DNA of 12,579 bases from positions 1 to 12,579 of the forward strand of contig CAZKAD010000028.1 of assembly GCA_964550845.1 (NCBI GenBank), given 5' to 3'. Positions 1 to 6,493 of the stretch are shown here, piece after piece (position 1 is the stretch's first letter; the number at the start of each line of letters is the position of its first letter). A program made the position numbers and the translations under genes. The notes below the pieces were generated by a model. That model saw only the letters and a list, made by a program, of their open reading frames with translations. It made no database searches and had not been told where the DNA came from. The stretch is from CAYTKU01 sp964550845. GTDB lineage: Bacteria > Patescibacteriota > Patescibacteriia > Magasanikbacterales > UBA922.

Positions 1-5
1 CGCAT
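1..5 (-). CDS. Possible start of a divergent gene running off the left edge
   Basis: A minus-strand ATG lies at 5-3, only two bases from the window edge, so nothing can be said about the product. It is listed because a perfect extended -10 (TGG TATAAT, minus strand, 42-34) sits about 30 bases upstream, giving a leader of roughly 20 bases, similar to other genes here. It could equally be chance, with the real start outside the window. Confidence 0.25.
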
Positions 6-33
6 AAGAGAAAAAGTTAATAAATGTTTTTTT

Positions 34-42
34 ATTATACCA
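34..42 (-). promoter_or_regulatory. Extended -10 promoter for a leftward gene
   Basis: On the minus strand the sequence reads TGG followed by a perfect TATAAT. The expected -35 area is only a T-rich run, so recognition would rely on the extended -10. It points out of the left edge and is divergent from the methyltransferase promoter at 66-94. Confidence 0.45.
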
Positions 43-65
43 CAAAAGCTTTTAAGAAAAAATTT

Positions 66-94
66 TTGACTGTGCATAATATTTCTGATAGAGT
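66..94 (+). promoter_or_regulatory. Promoter of the m5U methyltransferase gene
   Basis: TTGACT at 66-71, a 17-base spacer, then TAGAGT at 89-94, preceded by TGA to give an extended -10. A transcript would start near 101, leaving a leader of about 14 bases before the ATG at 115. The -10 matches the consensus at only four of six positions; a nearby CATAAT at 75-80 is an alternative -10 but has no good -35. Confidence 0.45.
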
Positions 95-114
95 GCAAAA
101 ATAAAAAACATACT

Positions 115-1383
115 ATGAAAATTCAAATTGAAAAACTCGTTCATGGCGGACAAGGTCTTGGACACAGCGAAGAAGGAAAGGCAGCTTTTATTTGGAATGC
201 TTTACCACAAGAAACAGTGGAGATAGAAATTGTAGATAATAAAAAAACTCATCTTGAGGGTATTGCACGAAACATTCTGTCCCCTTCCAAAAATCGTATT
301 GAACCTCTTGAAAAAAACTTTCTTTCAACATCCCCTTGGCAAATGATGGATTTTGAGACTGAAAATTACTGGAAGAGAGCCATTGCCGCAGAACAATACA
401 GCAAAATTGGGGATCTCATTCTTGATGTAAATACGCTGCCTATCGCTACCGATGGCGTAGAATTTGGGTACCGCAATAAAATGGAATTTTCTTTTACAGA
501 AGTTCAAGGAGCTATTTCTCTTGCTTTTTTTGAACGTGGTAAAAAAATAAAAATACCAGTTGAAGGGTCGGCTTTGGCAACCAAAGAAATAAACCAAATT
601 GCACAGAAAATACTCTCATGGATACAAAAGGTCAATATACCAATAAGAAGTCTCAAAGCGCTTATCGTTCGCAGTAATCCTAAAGGCGAAGTCATTGCCG
701 CACTCTTTATCAAAGATAAACTACCATTTGAATATTATCCTGCACTTGAAGGGCCACTCGTAGGTTTTCAGTTGTATTATTCTACTCACAAAAGTCCTGC
801 CTCTGTTCCCACAGAACTTTTGTATAGCCTTGGTCAAAACTATCTTATTACTGAAATTCTCGGAACGAAACTAAAATACGGTATTTTTAGCTTTTTCCAA
901 ATAAATCAACATCTTTTTGAAATGGCACTCAAGGATATGGCAGCCTTTCTCGATCCCAAGCTCCCCGTGGTTGATTATTATTCAGGGGTAGGAGCAATTA
1001 GTCTTCCACTCTCTTTGAATCGTCCTTCGACCATACTCGTTGATAACAACACCGAAGCAATTGAATATGCCACAGAAAATATAGCGCTCAATAGCCGAAG
1101 TGCAAAAGCCTACTGCGCACCAGCAGAAAAACTGACAGAATACATTACCAATGATGCCACGATTATTCTTGATCCCCCACGCGCAGGACTTCACGAACAA
1201 GTCATCAAGACTCTTTTGCAGAAAAAACCAAACCGAATTATTTATATGTCCTGTGATATTGCTACTCAGGCAAGAGACCTACGTCTTTTGAGCCAGGGCT
1301 ATAAACTGATCTTTCTTCAGCTGTATAATTTCTTTCCTCGAACACCACATATCGAAGGATTGGCTGTTCTTGAAAAACTCTAA
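115..1383 (+). CDS. TrmA/RlmD-family RNA (uracil-5-)-methyltransferase, lacking Fe-S cysteines
   Basis: SAM-dependent enzyme that methylates C5 of a uridine in tRNA or 23S rRNA. Residues 1-55 form a TRAM RNA-binding domain. FFQIN at 260-264 carries the family's conserved Gln. The Rossmann fold has motif I as DYYSGVG (287-293) and motif IV as DPPRAG (353-358). The catalytic nucleophile is Cys380 in MSCD, and the end carries FPRTPHIE, the family's C-terminal signature with its conserved Glu. At 70-76 the protein reads LSTSPWQ where RlmD-type enzymes have CGGC-type iron-sulfur ligands; the only cysteines are in AYCAP and at 380, so there is no cluster. The usual SCN-P reads SCD-I here. Length (422 aa) is normal. 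The start is ATG with no Shine-Dalgarno. The family is certain; whether the target is tRNA U54 or 23S rRNA cannot be told from sequence, so no symbol is given. Confidence 0.93.
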   Translation: MKIQIEKLVHGGQGLGHSEEGKAAFIWNALPQETVEIEIVDNKKTHLEGIARNILSPSKNRIEPLEKNFLSTSPWQMMDFETENYWKRAIAAEQYSKIGDLILDVNTLPIATDGVEFGYRNKMEFSFTEVQGAISLAFFERGKKIKIPVEGSALATKEINQIAQKILSWIQKVNIPIRSLKALIVRSNPKGEVIAALFIKDKLPFEYYPALEGPLVGFQLYYSTHKSPASVPTELLYSLGQNYLITEILGTKLKYGIFSFFQINQHLFEMALKDMAAFLDPKLPVVDYYSGVGAISLPLSLNRPSTILVDNNTEAIEYATENIALNSRSAKAYCAPAEKLTEYITNDATIILDPPRAGLHEQVIKTLLQKKPNRIIYMSCDIATQARDLRLLSQGYKLIFLQLYNFFPRTPHIEGLAVLEKL

Positions 1384-1409
1384 AAGCCTCTTTTCAAGAA
1401 AGAATTTTT
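1367..1409 (+). terminator. Weak AT-rich hairpin after the methyltransferase gene
   Basis: TTCTTGAAAA (1367-1376) is the exact reverse complement of TTTTCAAGAA (1391-1400), with a 14-base loop spanning the stop codon and a five-T run at 1405-1409. Only two G:C pairs support the stem, so termination would be inefficient. The right arm also contains the -35 of the next gene. Confidence 0.35.
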
Positions 1410-1419
1410 AGGGTATAGT
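1391..1419 (+). promoter_or_regulatory. Promoter of the DsbA-like gene
   Basis: TTTTCA at 1391-1396, 17-base spacer, TATAGT at 1414-1419. A start near 1426 gives a leader of about 20 bases. The 11-mer TAAAAGCCTCT occurs at 1381-1391 and again at 1419-1429, bracketing the promoter. Confidence 0.45.
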
Positions 1420-1446
1420 AAAAGCCTCTATCTAATAATTTACGCT

Positions 1447-2258
1447 ATGCAAAATTACGATACCAAACAAATTTTTACTTGGGGAGCCATTATTCTCGCG
1501 ATTGTTGGACTCTTTATTGGACTGGCTTACCTCGGTGGAGGAAAGCCACCAGTAACTACACTGGCGACTCCGGTTGATGAAAATACCGACAATATAAAAG
1601 GACCGACACAGGCTCCTGTGACTTTAGTTGAGTATAGTGATTTTGAATGTCCTGCCTGCGCTCAATATGAACCATTGGTACGCGAGGTTATAAATGCCTA
1701 TCCCAATGATCTTCGTTTTGTTTATAGGCACTACCCCCTTATTCAGATTCATCGCATGGCGCTTCCAGCCTCACAAGCAGCCGAAGCCGCAAAAATCCAG
1801 GGAAAATTCTGGGAAATGCATGATCTTTTATTTGATAGACAAGATTCTTGGGTTCGAGCAACTTCTTCAATCCAAGATGTCTTTACTGGCTATGCAGCAG
1901 AACTTGGCCTCAATACTGAGCAATTCCGATCTGACCTGGAAAGTGACACGGTGCAAGAAAAAATTAGTCAGGATATGAATAGTGGCAATGCCTCAGGCGT
2001 GACAGGGACTCCAACCTTTTATCTAAATGGCAAAAAAATAAGCCCTCGTTCACTTGATGAATTTAAATCTCTTATTGATAAAGAACGAGAAGCACAACAA
2101 TANNNNNNNNNNNNNNNNNNNNNNNNNNNNNNNNNNNNNNNNNNNNNNNNNNNNNNNNNNNNNNNNNNNNNNNNNNNNNNNNNNNNNNNNNNNNNNNNNN
2201 NNGTTCACTTGATGAATTTAAATCTCTTATTGATAAAGAACGAGAAGCACAACAATAG
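1447..2258 (+). CDS. Membrane-anchored DsbA-like thioredoxin-fold protein (interrupted by assembly gap)
   Basis: Probable thiol-disulfide oxidoreductase acting outside the cytoplasmic membrane. A signal-anchor helix covers about residues 11-30, followed by a short linker and a DsbA/thioredoxin fold with the active site CPAC (Cys68-Cys71) after YSDFE. An alpha-helical insertion follows, with the cis-Pro loop at Thr188-Pro189 in GVTGTPTFYLNG. The gene crosses 100 Ns. The 55 bases before the gap are repeated exactly after it, so the two contig ends probably overlap. Collapsing one copy and the Ns gives a 218-codon frame ending at the TAG at 2256-2258. Uncollapsed, the reading frame shifts after the gap and yields a meaningless C-terminus. 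Coding-like sequence continues in frame past the TAG to 2396, so the true protein may be about 264 residues. ATG start without Shine-Dalgarno. Fold and CxxC are certain; whether it oxidises or isomerises is not known. Confidence 0.9.
2048..2102 (+). repeat. 55-bp exact repeat, left copy (contig-end overlap)
   Basis: Identical base for base to 2203-2257, on the other side of the N run. An exact overlap of one k-mer length at contig ends is typical of de Bruijn graph assembly, so this is best read as one genomic sequence shown twice. Confidence 0.9.
2103..2202. other. Assembly gap of exactly 100 N
   Basis: Exactly 100 Ns, the common placeholder length for a scaffold gap of unknown size. With identical 55-bp ends on both sides, the real gap is probably zero or negative. 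It breaks the frame of the DsbA-like gene. Confidence 0.98.
2203..2257 (+). repeat. 55-bp exact repeat, right copy (contig-end overlap)
   Basis: Second copy of 2048-2102. It encodes the same residues, ending EREAQQ, and then completes the TAG codon at 2256-2258. Confidence 0.9.
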
Positions 2259-2396
2259 ACTGAACAACTACAGGCTGCAAAGGGTTTAGATACGGAGCAA
2301 CAACCTTATGAACAAGCTGCTGCTATGCGACAAGCAAGACTCAGAGCAGAAAAAGAGAATCGAAATAAAGGTAAGGAAGGAAAACAAGCAGCCTAG
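2259..2396 (+). other. Coding-like tail in frame after the TAG of the DsbA-like gene
   Basis: Once the duplicated 55 bp is collapsed, the frame continues for 45 sense codons after the TAG and stops at a second TAG (2394-2396). The translation is rich in Gln, Glu, Lys, Arg and Ala (for example AAAMRQARLRAEKENR) and continues the charged helix that ends the preceding domain. It has no ATG near its beginning, so it is unlikely to be a separate gene. The second TAG touches the terminator directly, as the stops of ftsH and ruvA do at theirs. Either it is a real C-terminal tail cut off by an amber mutation, strain variant or base error, or it is a decayed 3' end. Confidence 0.5.
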
Positions 2397-2426
2397 AAAA
2401 AAACCACCGACATCGGTGGTTTTTTT
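2397..2426. terminator. Bidirectional terminator between the DsbA-like gene and ftsH
   Basis: AAACCACCGA (2401-2410) pairs with TCGGTGGTTT (2413-2422), a tight GC-rich stem. Seven As on the left (2397-2403) and seven Ts on the right (2420-2426) provide a U-tract in either direction. It abuts the TAG at 2394-2396 on one side and the ftsH stop at 2427-2429 on the other. Confidence 0.9.
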
Positions 2427-4304
2427 CTATTCTTTAATATCAACTCCCTGCGGGTTACGAACATCTTCTTTTTTTACTTCACTTCCCATAAGTGTTTTAA
2501 ATTCTTCTTGTTCAACCGTTTCTTTTTCCATCAGGGCTTTGACCAGACGTTCAACCGCAGGACGTTCCTCTGTTAAAATCTTTTTTGCCTGATCTTTGGC
2601 TTCTTCGAGAAGACGGTTTACCTCTTCATCAATTATGATAGCGGTTTTTTCACTATAATTTTTCTTGTCATGAATCTCTTGAGCGAGGAAGATCATTTCT
2701 TCATTTTCAGAAAATACACGAGGACCGAGTTTATCACTCATACCATAGCGAGTTACCATCGAGAGTGCAAGCTGTGTTGCTTTTTTGAGGTCACTTGATG
2801 GACCAGTAGAAAGACTTTCATCGCCATAAATCATACGTTCAGCCACATAGCCCCCCATCATCATTGCCATGTCATCTTTAAAGTGAGCAATCGTTTGGTA
2901 GCTTTTATCATTCTCAGGCATTGAAAGAGTATATCCACCAGCCATTCCGCGACCAATAATAGAAACTTTACGAACTGGATCACAAAATTTGGAAAAGTGT
3001 CCAACAATCGCATGTCCTGCTTCGTGGTAGGCAGTCATTTCGCGGTCATGAGCACTCATCACACGTGAACGTTTTTCTGGCCCAAGAAGTACCTTATCAA
3101 TGCTTTCGCGCACATCAAGTTCATTGATTTCTTTTTTTCCTTTTCGAACTGCCATGATCGCTGCTTCATTCAAAAGATTTCCAAGATCTGCCCCAGAAAA
3201 TCCAGGTGTACGCTCTGCGAGAGTTCGAAGGTTGACATCACTTGCAAGAGGTTTTCCGATGGCATGGACTTTCAAAATTTCTTCACGGTCATTAATATCA
3301 GGCATATCAATGACTACGCGTCGGTCAAAACGACCAGGACGAAGAAGTGCCTTATCAAGGACATCAGGACGATTGGTTGCTGCCATAACAATGACTCCGA
3401 TATGAGGATCAAATCCATCCATTTCTACCAGAATCTGGTTAAGCGTTTGTTCGCGTTCATCATGGCTTCCGCCAAGCCCTGCACCACGTTTTCTTCCCAC
3501 AGCATCAATCTCATCGATGAAAATAATCGCAGGAGCAGCTTTTTTAGCTTTTTGAAAAAGATCACGTACACGAGAAGCACCAACTCCCACAAACATTTCC
3601 ACAAACTCAGAACCACTCATGTGAAAAAAAGGAACATTTGCTTCTCCAGCAACGGCTTTGGCAAGCAAAGTTTTACCAGTTCCAGGAGAACCCATGAGAA
3701 GCACTCCTTTGGGTATTTTTGCACCCATGTCAGAAAATTTCTTTGGATTTTTTAAAAAGTCAACGATCTCTTCAAGCTCAGATTTTGCTTCCTTGGCACC
3801 AGCAACATCTTTAAAGGTTTTTTTATTTTGGTCATCTTGCCTAGCTTGTTTGGCACTACTTTGACCAAACCCCATAGCTCGGTTATTGGCACCCTGCACC
3901 TGACGAGTCATGAAAAACAAGATTCCTACGATAATAAGAATAGGAAGAATATAAGGAAGTGCCTGTCCAAGCCAAAGGCGCCAACCCGTTTGCTGTTTTA
4001 CCTCAACACTCACTTGTTTCAATTTTTCTTGACTCACTTCATAATCTTTCATGAGCTCGGAAAATGACTGACCAAGCTCTTTTTTTACCTCTAATGTTTT
4101 AGCGTTTTCGTCAACCGGATACGCTAAAACGGTGTCACCCATTACCTCGATTTTTTTAATTTCACCTTTTTCAATGCCTTCTACCAAGGCGTTTACACCG
4201 CTTTTTTGAGGTTGATTATCTTTGTGAATAACAGAACTCATTATTCCAGCAATCAAAAGAAGAGAGAGAATAATAAGCACAAAATTTCTTATAAGAGAAT
4301 TCAT
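2427..4304 (-). CDS. ftsH: ATP-dependent zinc metalloprotease FtsH
   Basis: Membrane-bound hexameric AAA+ protease that extracts and degrades unassembled membrane proteins and some regulators. With the start at 4304 it has 625 residues. TM1 covers about 7-25, followed by a small extracytoplasmic domain and TM2 at about 114-134. The AAA module has Walker A GSPGTGKT (205-212), pore motif MFVGVG, Walker B IIFIDEID (260-267) and the second region of homology with ATNRPDVLD and RPGRFDR. The peptidase domain has HEAGH (His427, Glu428, His431), and Asp505 in GPSSD is the likely third zinc ligand. The open frame extends 19 codons upstream to 4361, but that ATG lies upstream of the -10, so the ATG at 4304 fits both transcript and family. 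It ends with TAG, showing that TAG is a normal stop here. No motif is missing. It forms its own transcription unit, separated from the S1 gene by a hairpin. Confidence 0.98.
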   Translation of the reverse strand: MNSLIRNFVLIILSLLLIAGIMSSVIHKDNQPQKSGVNALVEGIEKGEIKKIEVMGDTVLAYPVDENAKTLEVKKELGQSFSELMKDYEVSQEKLKQVSVEVKQQTGWRLWLGQALPYILPILIIVGILFFMTRQVQGANNRAMGFGQSSAKQARQDDQNKKTFKDVAGAKEAKSELEEIVDFLKNPKKFSDMGAKIPKGVLLMGSPGTGKTLLAKAVAGEANVPFFHMSGSEFVEMFVGVGASRVRDLFQKAKKAAPAIIFIDEIDAVGRKRGAGLGGSHDEREQTLNQILVEMDGFDPHIGVIVMAATNRPDVLDKALLRPGRFDRRVVIDMPDINDREEILKVHAIGKPLASDVNLRTLAERTPGFSGADLGNLLNEAAIMAVRKGKKEINELDVRESIDKVLLGPEKRSRVMSAHDREMTAYHEAGHAIVGHFSKFCDPVRKVSIIGRGMAGGYTLSMPENDKSYQTIAHFKDDMAMMMGGYVAERMIYGDESLSTGPSSDLKKATQLALSMVTRYGMSDKLGPRVFSENEEMIFLAQEIHDKKNYSEKTAIIIDEEVNRLLEEAKDQAKKILTEERPAVERLVKALMEKETVEQEEFKTLMGSEVKKEDVRNPQGVDIKE

Positions 4305-4351
4305 ACGAAAAACGCTAATAATGATGTAAAATGATTTATACTGTACTTTTG

Positions 4352-4380
4352 AGTATCTCAAAAACTTGCCTATTTGTCAA
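4352..4380 (-). promoter_or_regulatory. ftsH promoter
   Basis: On the minus strand a perfect TTGACA (4380-4375), 17-base spacer, and GATACT (4357-4352) preceded by TGA as an extended -10. The transcript would begin near 4345, about 40 bases before the ATG at 4304. A TATAAA at 4340-4335 is a possible second -10. The promoter lies just downstream of the S1-gene terminator. Confidence 0.65.
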
Positions 4381-4384
4381 CCAC

Positions 4385-4414
4385 AAAAAAATCCTAGGGT
4401 TAACTAGGATTTTT
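4385..4414 (-). terminator. Terminator of the S1 gene
   Basis: An 11-bp inverted repeat, AAAAATCCTAG (4387-4397) with CTAGGATTTTT (4404-4414), and a six-base loop. Read on the minus strand it is followed by an unbroken U-tract through 4385. It sits 15 bases past the S1 stop codon and just before the ftsH promoter. Confidence 0.85.
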
Positions 4415-4429
4415 GTTTTATTTTAGCTA

Positions 4430-5593
4430 TTATTCGGCGCTTTCGTCCTCTTCTTTGGTCTCTTCTGATTTACCTTTTTTATCATCTTTTTTGGTGCGAG
4501 GTTTCCCCTTCACTCCTTCAAGTTTGAGGCCAAGGCGATGCTCAGCAGGTTCAATCGAGACGATTTCAAAGCGATATTTCTCTCCAAGAACAAATTTTTC
4601 ACGAAGATCTTTCACATCACCAATAGGAGCATCCGAAATTTCAGAAAGATGTGCAAGACCATGAATTTGATCGTCGAGTTTGACCATAAGACCAAAAGCT
4701 TCGATCTTGTGAACAACTCCTTCTACGACCTGTCCAATGGTGTATTTTTCTTTCACACTCTTCCATGGATCGTCTACCAAGCGTTTGATAGAGAGGTAAA
4801 TTTTTGATTTATTGAGGTCAATAATCTGTGCTTTGACGCGGTCACCGACTTTGAGAACATCTTTCGGGTGGTCAATACGTTGCCAAGCAATTTCAGAAAT
4901 ATGGATAAGACCTTCAAGCCCTTCACCAAATTTGAGGAAGGCTCCAAAAGAAGTAAGCGCACTAATTTCTCCCTCAACAGTGTCTCCAATCTTATATGAA
5001 TCAAGGACAGCTTTTTGTTCATCTTCCCAAACGGCTTTTTCAGACACAATGAGTTTCTCTTCTTTTTGGTCAACATCAATCACTTTTACCTGCATATCAA
5101 TGCCAATGAGGCGTTGAAGGTGCTCCAAGATACGAGTTTTATCTCCACCTGGTACACGAGGATAGTGATCTGGTGAAAGCTGCGAAACAGGCATAAAAGC
5201 ACCCAGTGCGTCTACCTGCATCATAAGGCCTCCTTTGTTGGCTTGAAGAACTTTTGCTTTGAGTGTAATACCCGTCTTCATGTATTCTGCCATTCGATCC
5301 CAGACACGTTGGTGACCAGCAGCGCGGAAAGACAGTTCCATTTCTCCATTTTCATTTTCTGCCTCGAGAACGGTTGCTTGAACTTCTTCTCCAATTTTGA
5401 TGTTGGTAAATTCACTCGACTCAGTAAAGAGTTCTTTTCCGCGAATAACACCAGTAATAACCCCATTAATATCAATACGAATGGCTCCATTATCAAGAGA
5501 AATAACTTTCCCAGTAACGGTTTCGCCTACCTTTGGTAACTTTTGAAAGTATTGCTTCAAAAGTTCACCAAAATTATTTTCTTCGGCTTTCAT
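4430..5593 (-). CDS. S1 RNA-binding domain protein (ribosomal protein bS1-like), four S1 domains
   Basis: Binds single-stranded RNA; as a bS1-type ribosomal protein it would hold the mRNA leader at the 30S subunit during initiation. There are four S1 (OB-fold) repeats at about residues 19-89, 106-186, 200-271 and 284-360. Repeats 3 and 4 are the most canonical (TSFGAFLKF with GLIHISEI; EAFGLMVKL with GLAHLSEI). The last 27 residues are a charged Lys/Glu-rich tail. At 387 aa it is shorter than the six-domain E. coli protein but similar to the four-domain forms of many other phyla. ATG at 5593, no Shine-Dalgarno, with a leader of about 65 bases containing a small hairpin. Monocistronic, with its own promoter and terminator. 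It could be a general S1 RNA-binding protein rather than a true ribosomal one, but the repeat layout favours bS1 (rpsA). Confidence 0.9.
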   Translation of the reverse strand: MKAEENNFGELLKQYFQKLPKVGETVTGKVISLDNGAIRIDINGVITGVIRGKELFTESSEFTNIKIGEEVQATVLEAENENGEMELSFRAAGHQRVWDRMAEYMKTGITLKAKVLQANKGGLMMQVDALGAFMPVSQLSPDHYPRVPGGDKTRILEHLQRLIGIDMQVKVIDVDQKEEKLIVSEKAVWEDEQKAVLDSYKIGDTVEGEISALTSFGAFLKFGEGLEGLIHISEIAWQRIDHPKDVLKVGDRVKAQIIDLNKSKIYLSIKRLVDDPWKSVKEKYTIGQVVEGVVHKIEAFGLMVKLDDQIHGLAHLSEISDAPIGDVKDLREKFVLGEKYRFEIVSIEPAEHRLGLKLEGVKGKPRTKKDDKKGKSEETKEEDESAE

Positions 5594-5630
5594 AAAAAAA
5601 GCTTAACCCAGCGCATATTATAGCCTGAGC

Positions 5631-5647
5631 TCCTGATTTATTCAGGA
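5631..5647 (-). promoter_or_regulatory. Small hairpin in the leader of the S1 gene
   Basis: TCCTGA (5631-5636) and TCAGGA (5642-5647) are perfect inverted repeats around a five-base loop. They lie inside the predicted S1-gene leader, between the promoter and the ATG, and have no U-tract, so this is not a terminator. A role in autoregulation is only a guess by analogy with ribosomal protein leaders. Confidence 0.35.
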
Positions 5648-5664
5648 TTAAGTAAAGTGGAATG

Positions 5665-5693
5665 AGTATAGCACAAAGATGAATTTTTTGCAA
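5665..5693 (-). promoter_or_regulatory. Promoter of the S1 gene
   Basis: Minus strand TTGCAA (5693-5688), 17-base spacer ending TGC (extended -10), and TATACT (5670-5665). The transcript would start near 5658, giving a leader of about 65 bases. A closer TATAAT at 5622-5617 lacks a recognisable -35. Confidence 0.65.
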
Positions 5694-5775
5694 GGGTGTA
5701 TTTTTGGCTTTATTAAGGCTTTTTTGTCCATCTTTGGGCAAAGTTATTTTTCCCCACATGTATACTACAAAAAAC
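5694..5775. other. Divergent intergenic core with no gene seen
   Basis: Central part of the 272-base gap between the S1 gene and the MBL-fold gene. Outside the two promoters I see only AT-rich sequence with a direct GGCTTT repeat near 5706-5720. No open frame here looks coding, and no tRNA-like fold was noticed. Confidence 0.5.
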
Positions 5776-5804
5776 TTGTCAGCCCTGTTTCATTGAGGTA
5801 TACT
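5776..5804 (+). promoter_or_regulatory. Promoter of the MBL-fold / membrane protein / gyrA cluster
   Basis: TTGTCA (5776-5781), 17-base spacer, TATACT (5799-5804), five of six matches at both hexamers. The start would be near 5811, leaving a leader of about 55 bases. No other clear promoter was seen before gyrA, so this may drive all three genes. Confidence 0.65.
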
Positions 5805-5865
5805 AAGGGGCGAAAAGTTCTCTTTTTTATTTTTTCTGTTCAATACTTTTAGTTTTCTGCTCTAT

Positions 5866-6477
5866 ATGCATATTTCTTGGCTTGGAAACACCGGAATCAG
5901 GATTCAAACAAAACCACAAAATGACGAAATCACTGTGCTTATTGATCCATATAAACCGAGTGCAGGATCAGCCCCTCGCAGTCTTGCTGCAAATATTGTC
6001 CTTTTTTCTCATGGACAAGAAGAAGCACTCACTCTTTCAGGAGACCCAGAAATTTTAGCTACTCCTGGTGAATGTGAGATCAAAGGAGTTCTTTTAACGG
6101 CAGCACCCGTAGAAGAAGGAAAAATGATTATTCGCCTCGATAGTGAAGGCCTCAGTTTGGCACACCTTGGATTCAATAATAAAGCTCCTACCAATGAAGC
6201 GCTCGAAGCTATTGGTAGTGTGGATATTTTGTGTCTTCCTGTCGGTGGCAGTGATGGGTATGATCCGGAAATGGCCATAAAAGTAATCAATCTCATTGAA
6301 CCACGCGTTGTTATTCCTCTCGCCTTCCAGAGTGAAAGTGATCCACAACTTTTGCCTGTAGAAAAATTTTTGAAAGAAATTGGAATACCAACAGACAAAC
6401 CAGAAAAGAAAATTATTCTCAAGAAAAAAGATTTACCCACCGAAGATATGAAAGTAATGGTTCTTGAAAAAGAATGA
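5866..6477 (+). CDS. Metallo-beta-lactamase-fold protein (UlaG-like) with degenerate metal site
   Basis: Resembles the COG2220/UlaG-type MBL-fold family. The N-terminus MHISWLGNTGIRIQ, the IDPY at 26-29, the PGECEIKG at 67-74, the DILCLPVGG at 120-128 and the IEPRVVIP at 144-151 all match the family scaffold. The metal-binding positions do not. The HxHxDH site reads SHGQEE (48-53), keeping one His. The second motif, normally a Gly-Asp after the Leu, reads HLGFNN (100-105). The last His position reads IPLAF (150-154). A hydrolase needing two metals is therefore unlikely; it may be a structural or binding protein. Length (203 aa) is normal. It ends in TGA, which confirms that TGA is a stop in this genome. 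It heads a same-strand cluster with a small membrane protein and gyrA. The function is unknown. Confidence 0.8.
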   Translation: MHISWLGNTGIRIQTKPQNDEITVLIDPYKPSAGSAPRSLAANIVLFSHGQEEALTLSGDPEILATPGECEIKGVLLTAAPVEEGKMIIRLDSEGLSLAHLGFNNKAPTNEALEAIGSVDILCLPVGGSDGYDPEMAIKVINLIEPRVVIPLAFQSESDPQLLPVEKFLKEIGIPTDKPEKKIILKKKDLPTEDMKVMVLEKE

Positions 6478-6493
6478 ATCTAATAAAAAACCT

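Noticed and set aside
2103..2202. Treating the 55-bp duplication around the Ns as a biological repeat or insertion footprint
   Set aside because: Exact identity up to the contig edge, a 100-N placeholder and frame restoration after collapse point to an assembly overlap.
2308..2592. Plus-strand open frame across the terminator and the ftsH 3' end
   Set aside because: It is out of frame with the DsbA-like tail, passes through a strong terminator and lies antisense to the conserved FtsH C-terminus. It is a shadow frame.
4304..4361. Longer ftsH start at 4361
   Set aside because: That ATG lies upstream of the predicted -10 and adds a non-family N-terminus; the ATG at 4304 starts directly before the first membrane helix.
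5706..5726. GGCTTT repeat followed by a T run as a terminator
   Set aside because: The two GGCTTT copies are direct, not inverted, so no stable stem forms.
6009..6440. Minus-strand open frame opposite the MBL-fold gene
   Set aside because: The sense frame matches MBL scaffold motifs; the antisense product is Ser/Arg/Phe-rich without any motif.
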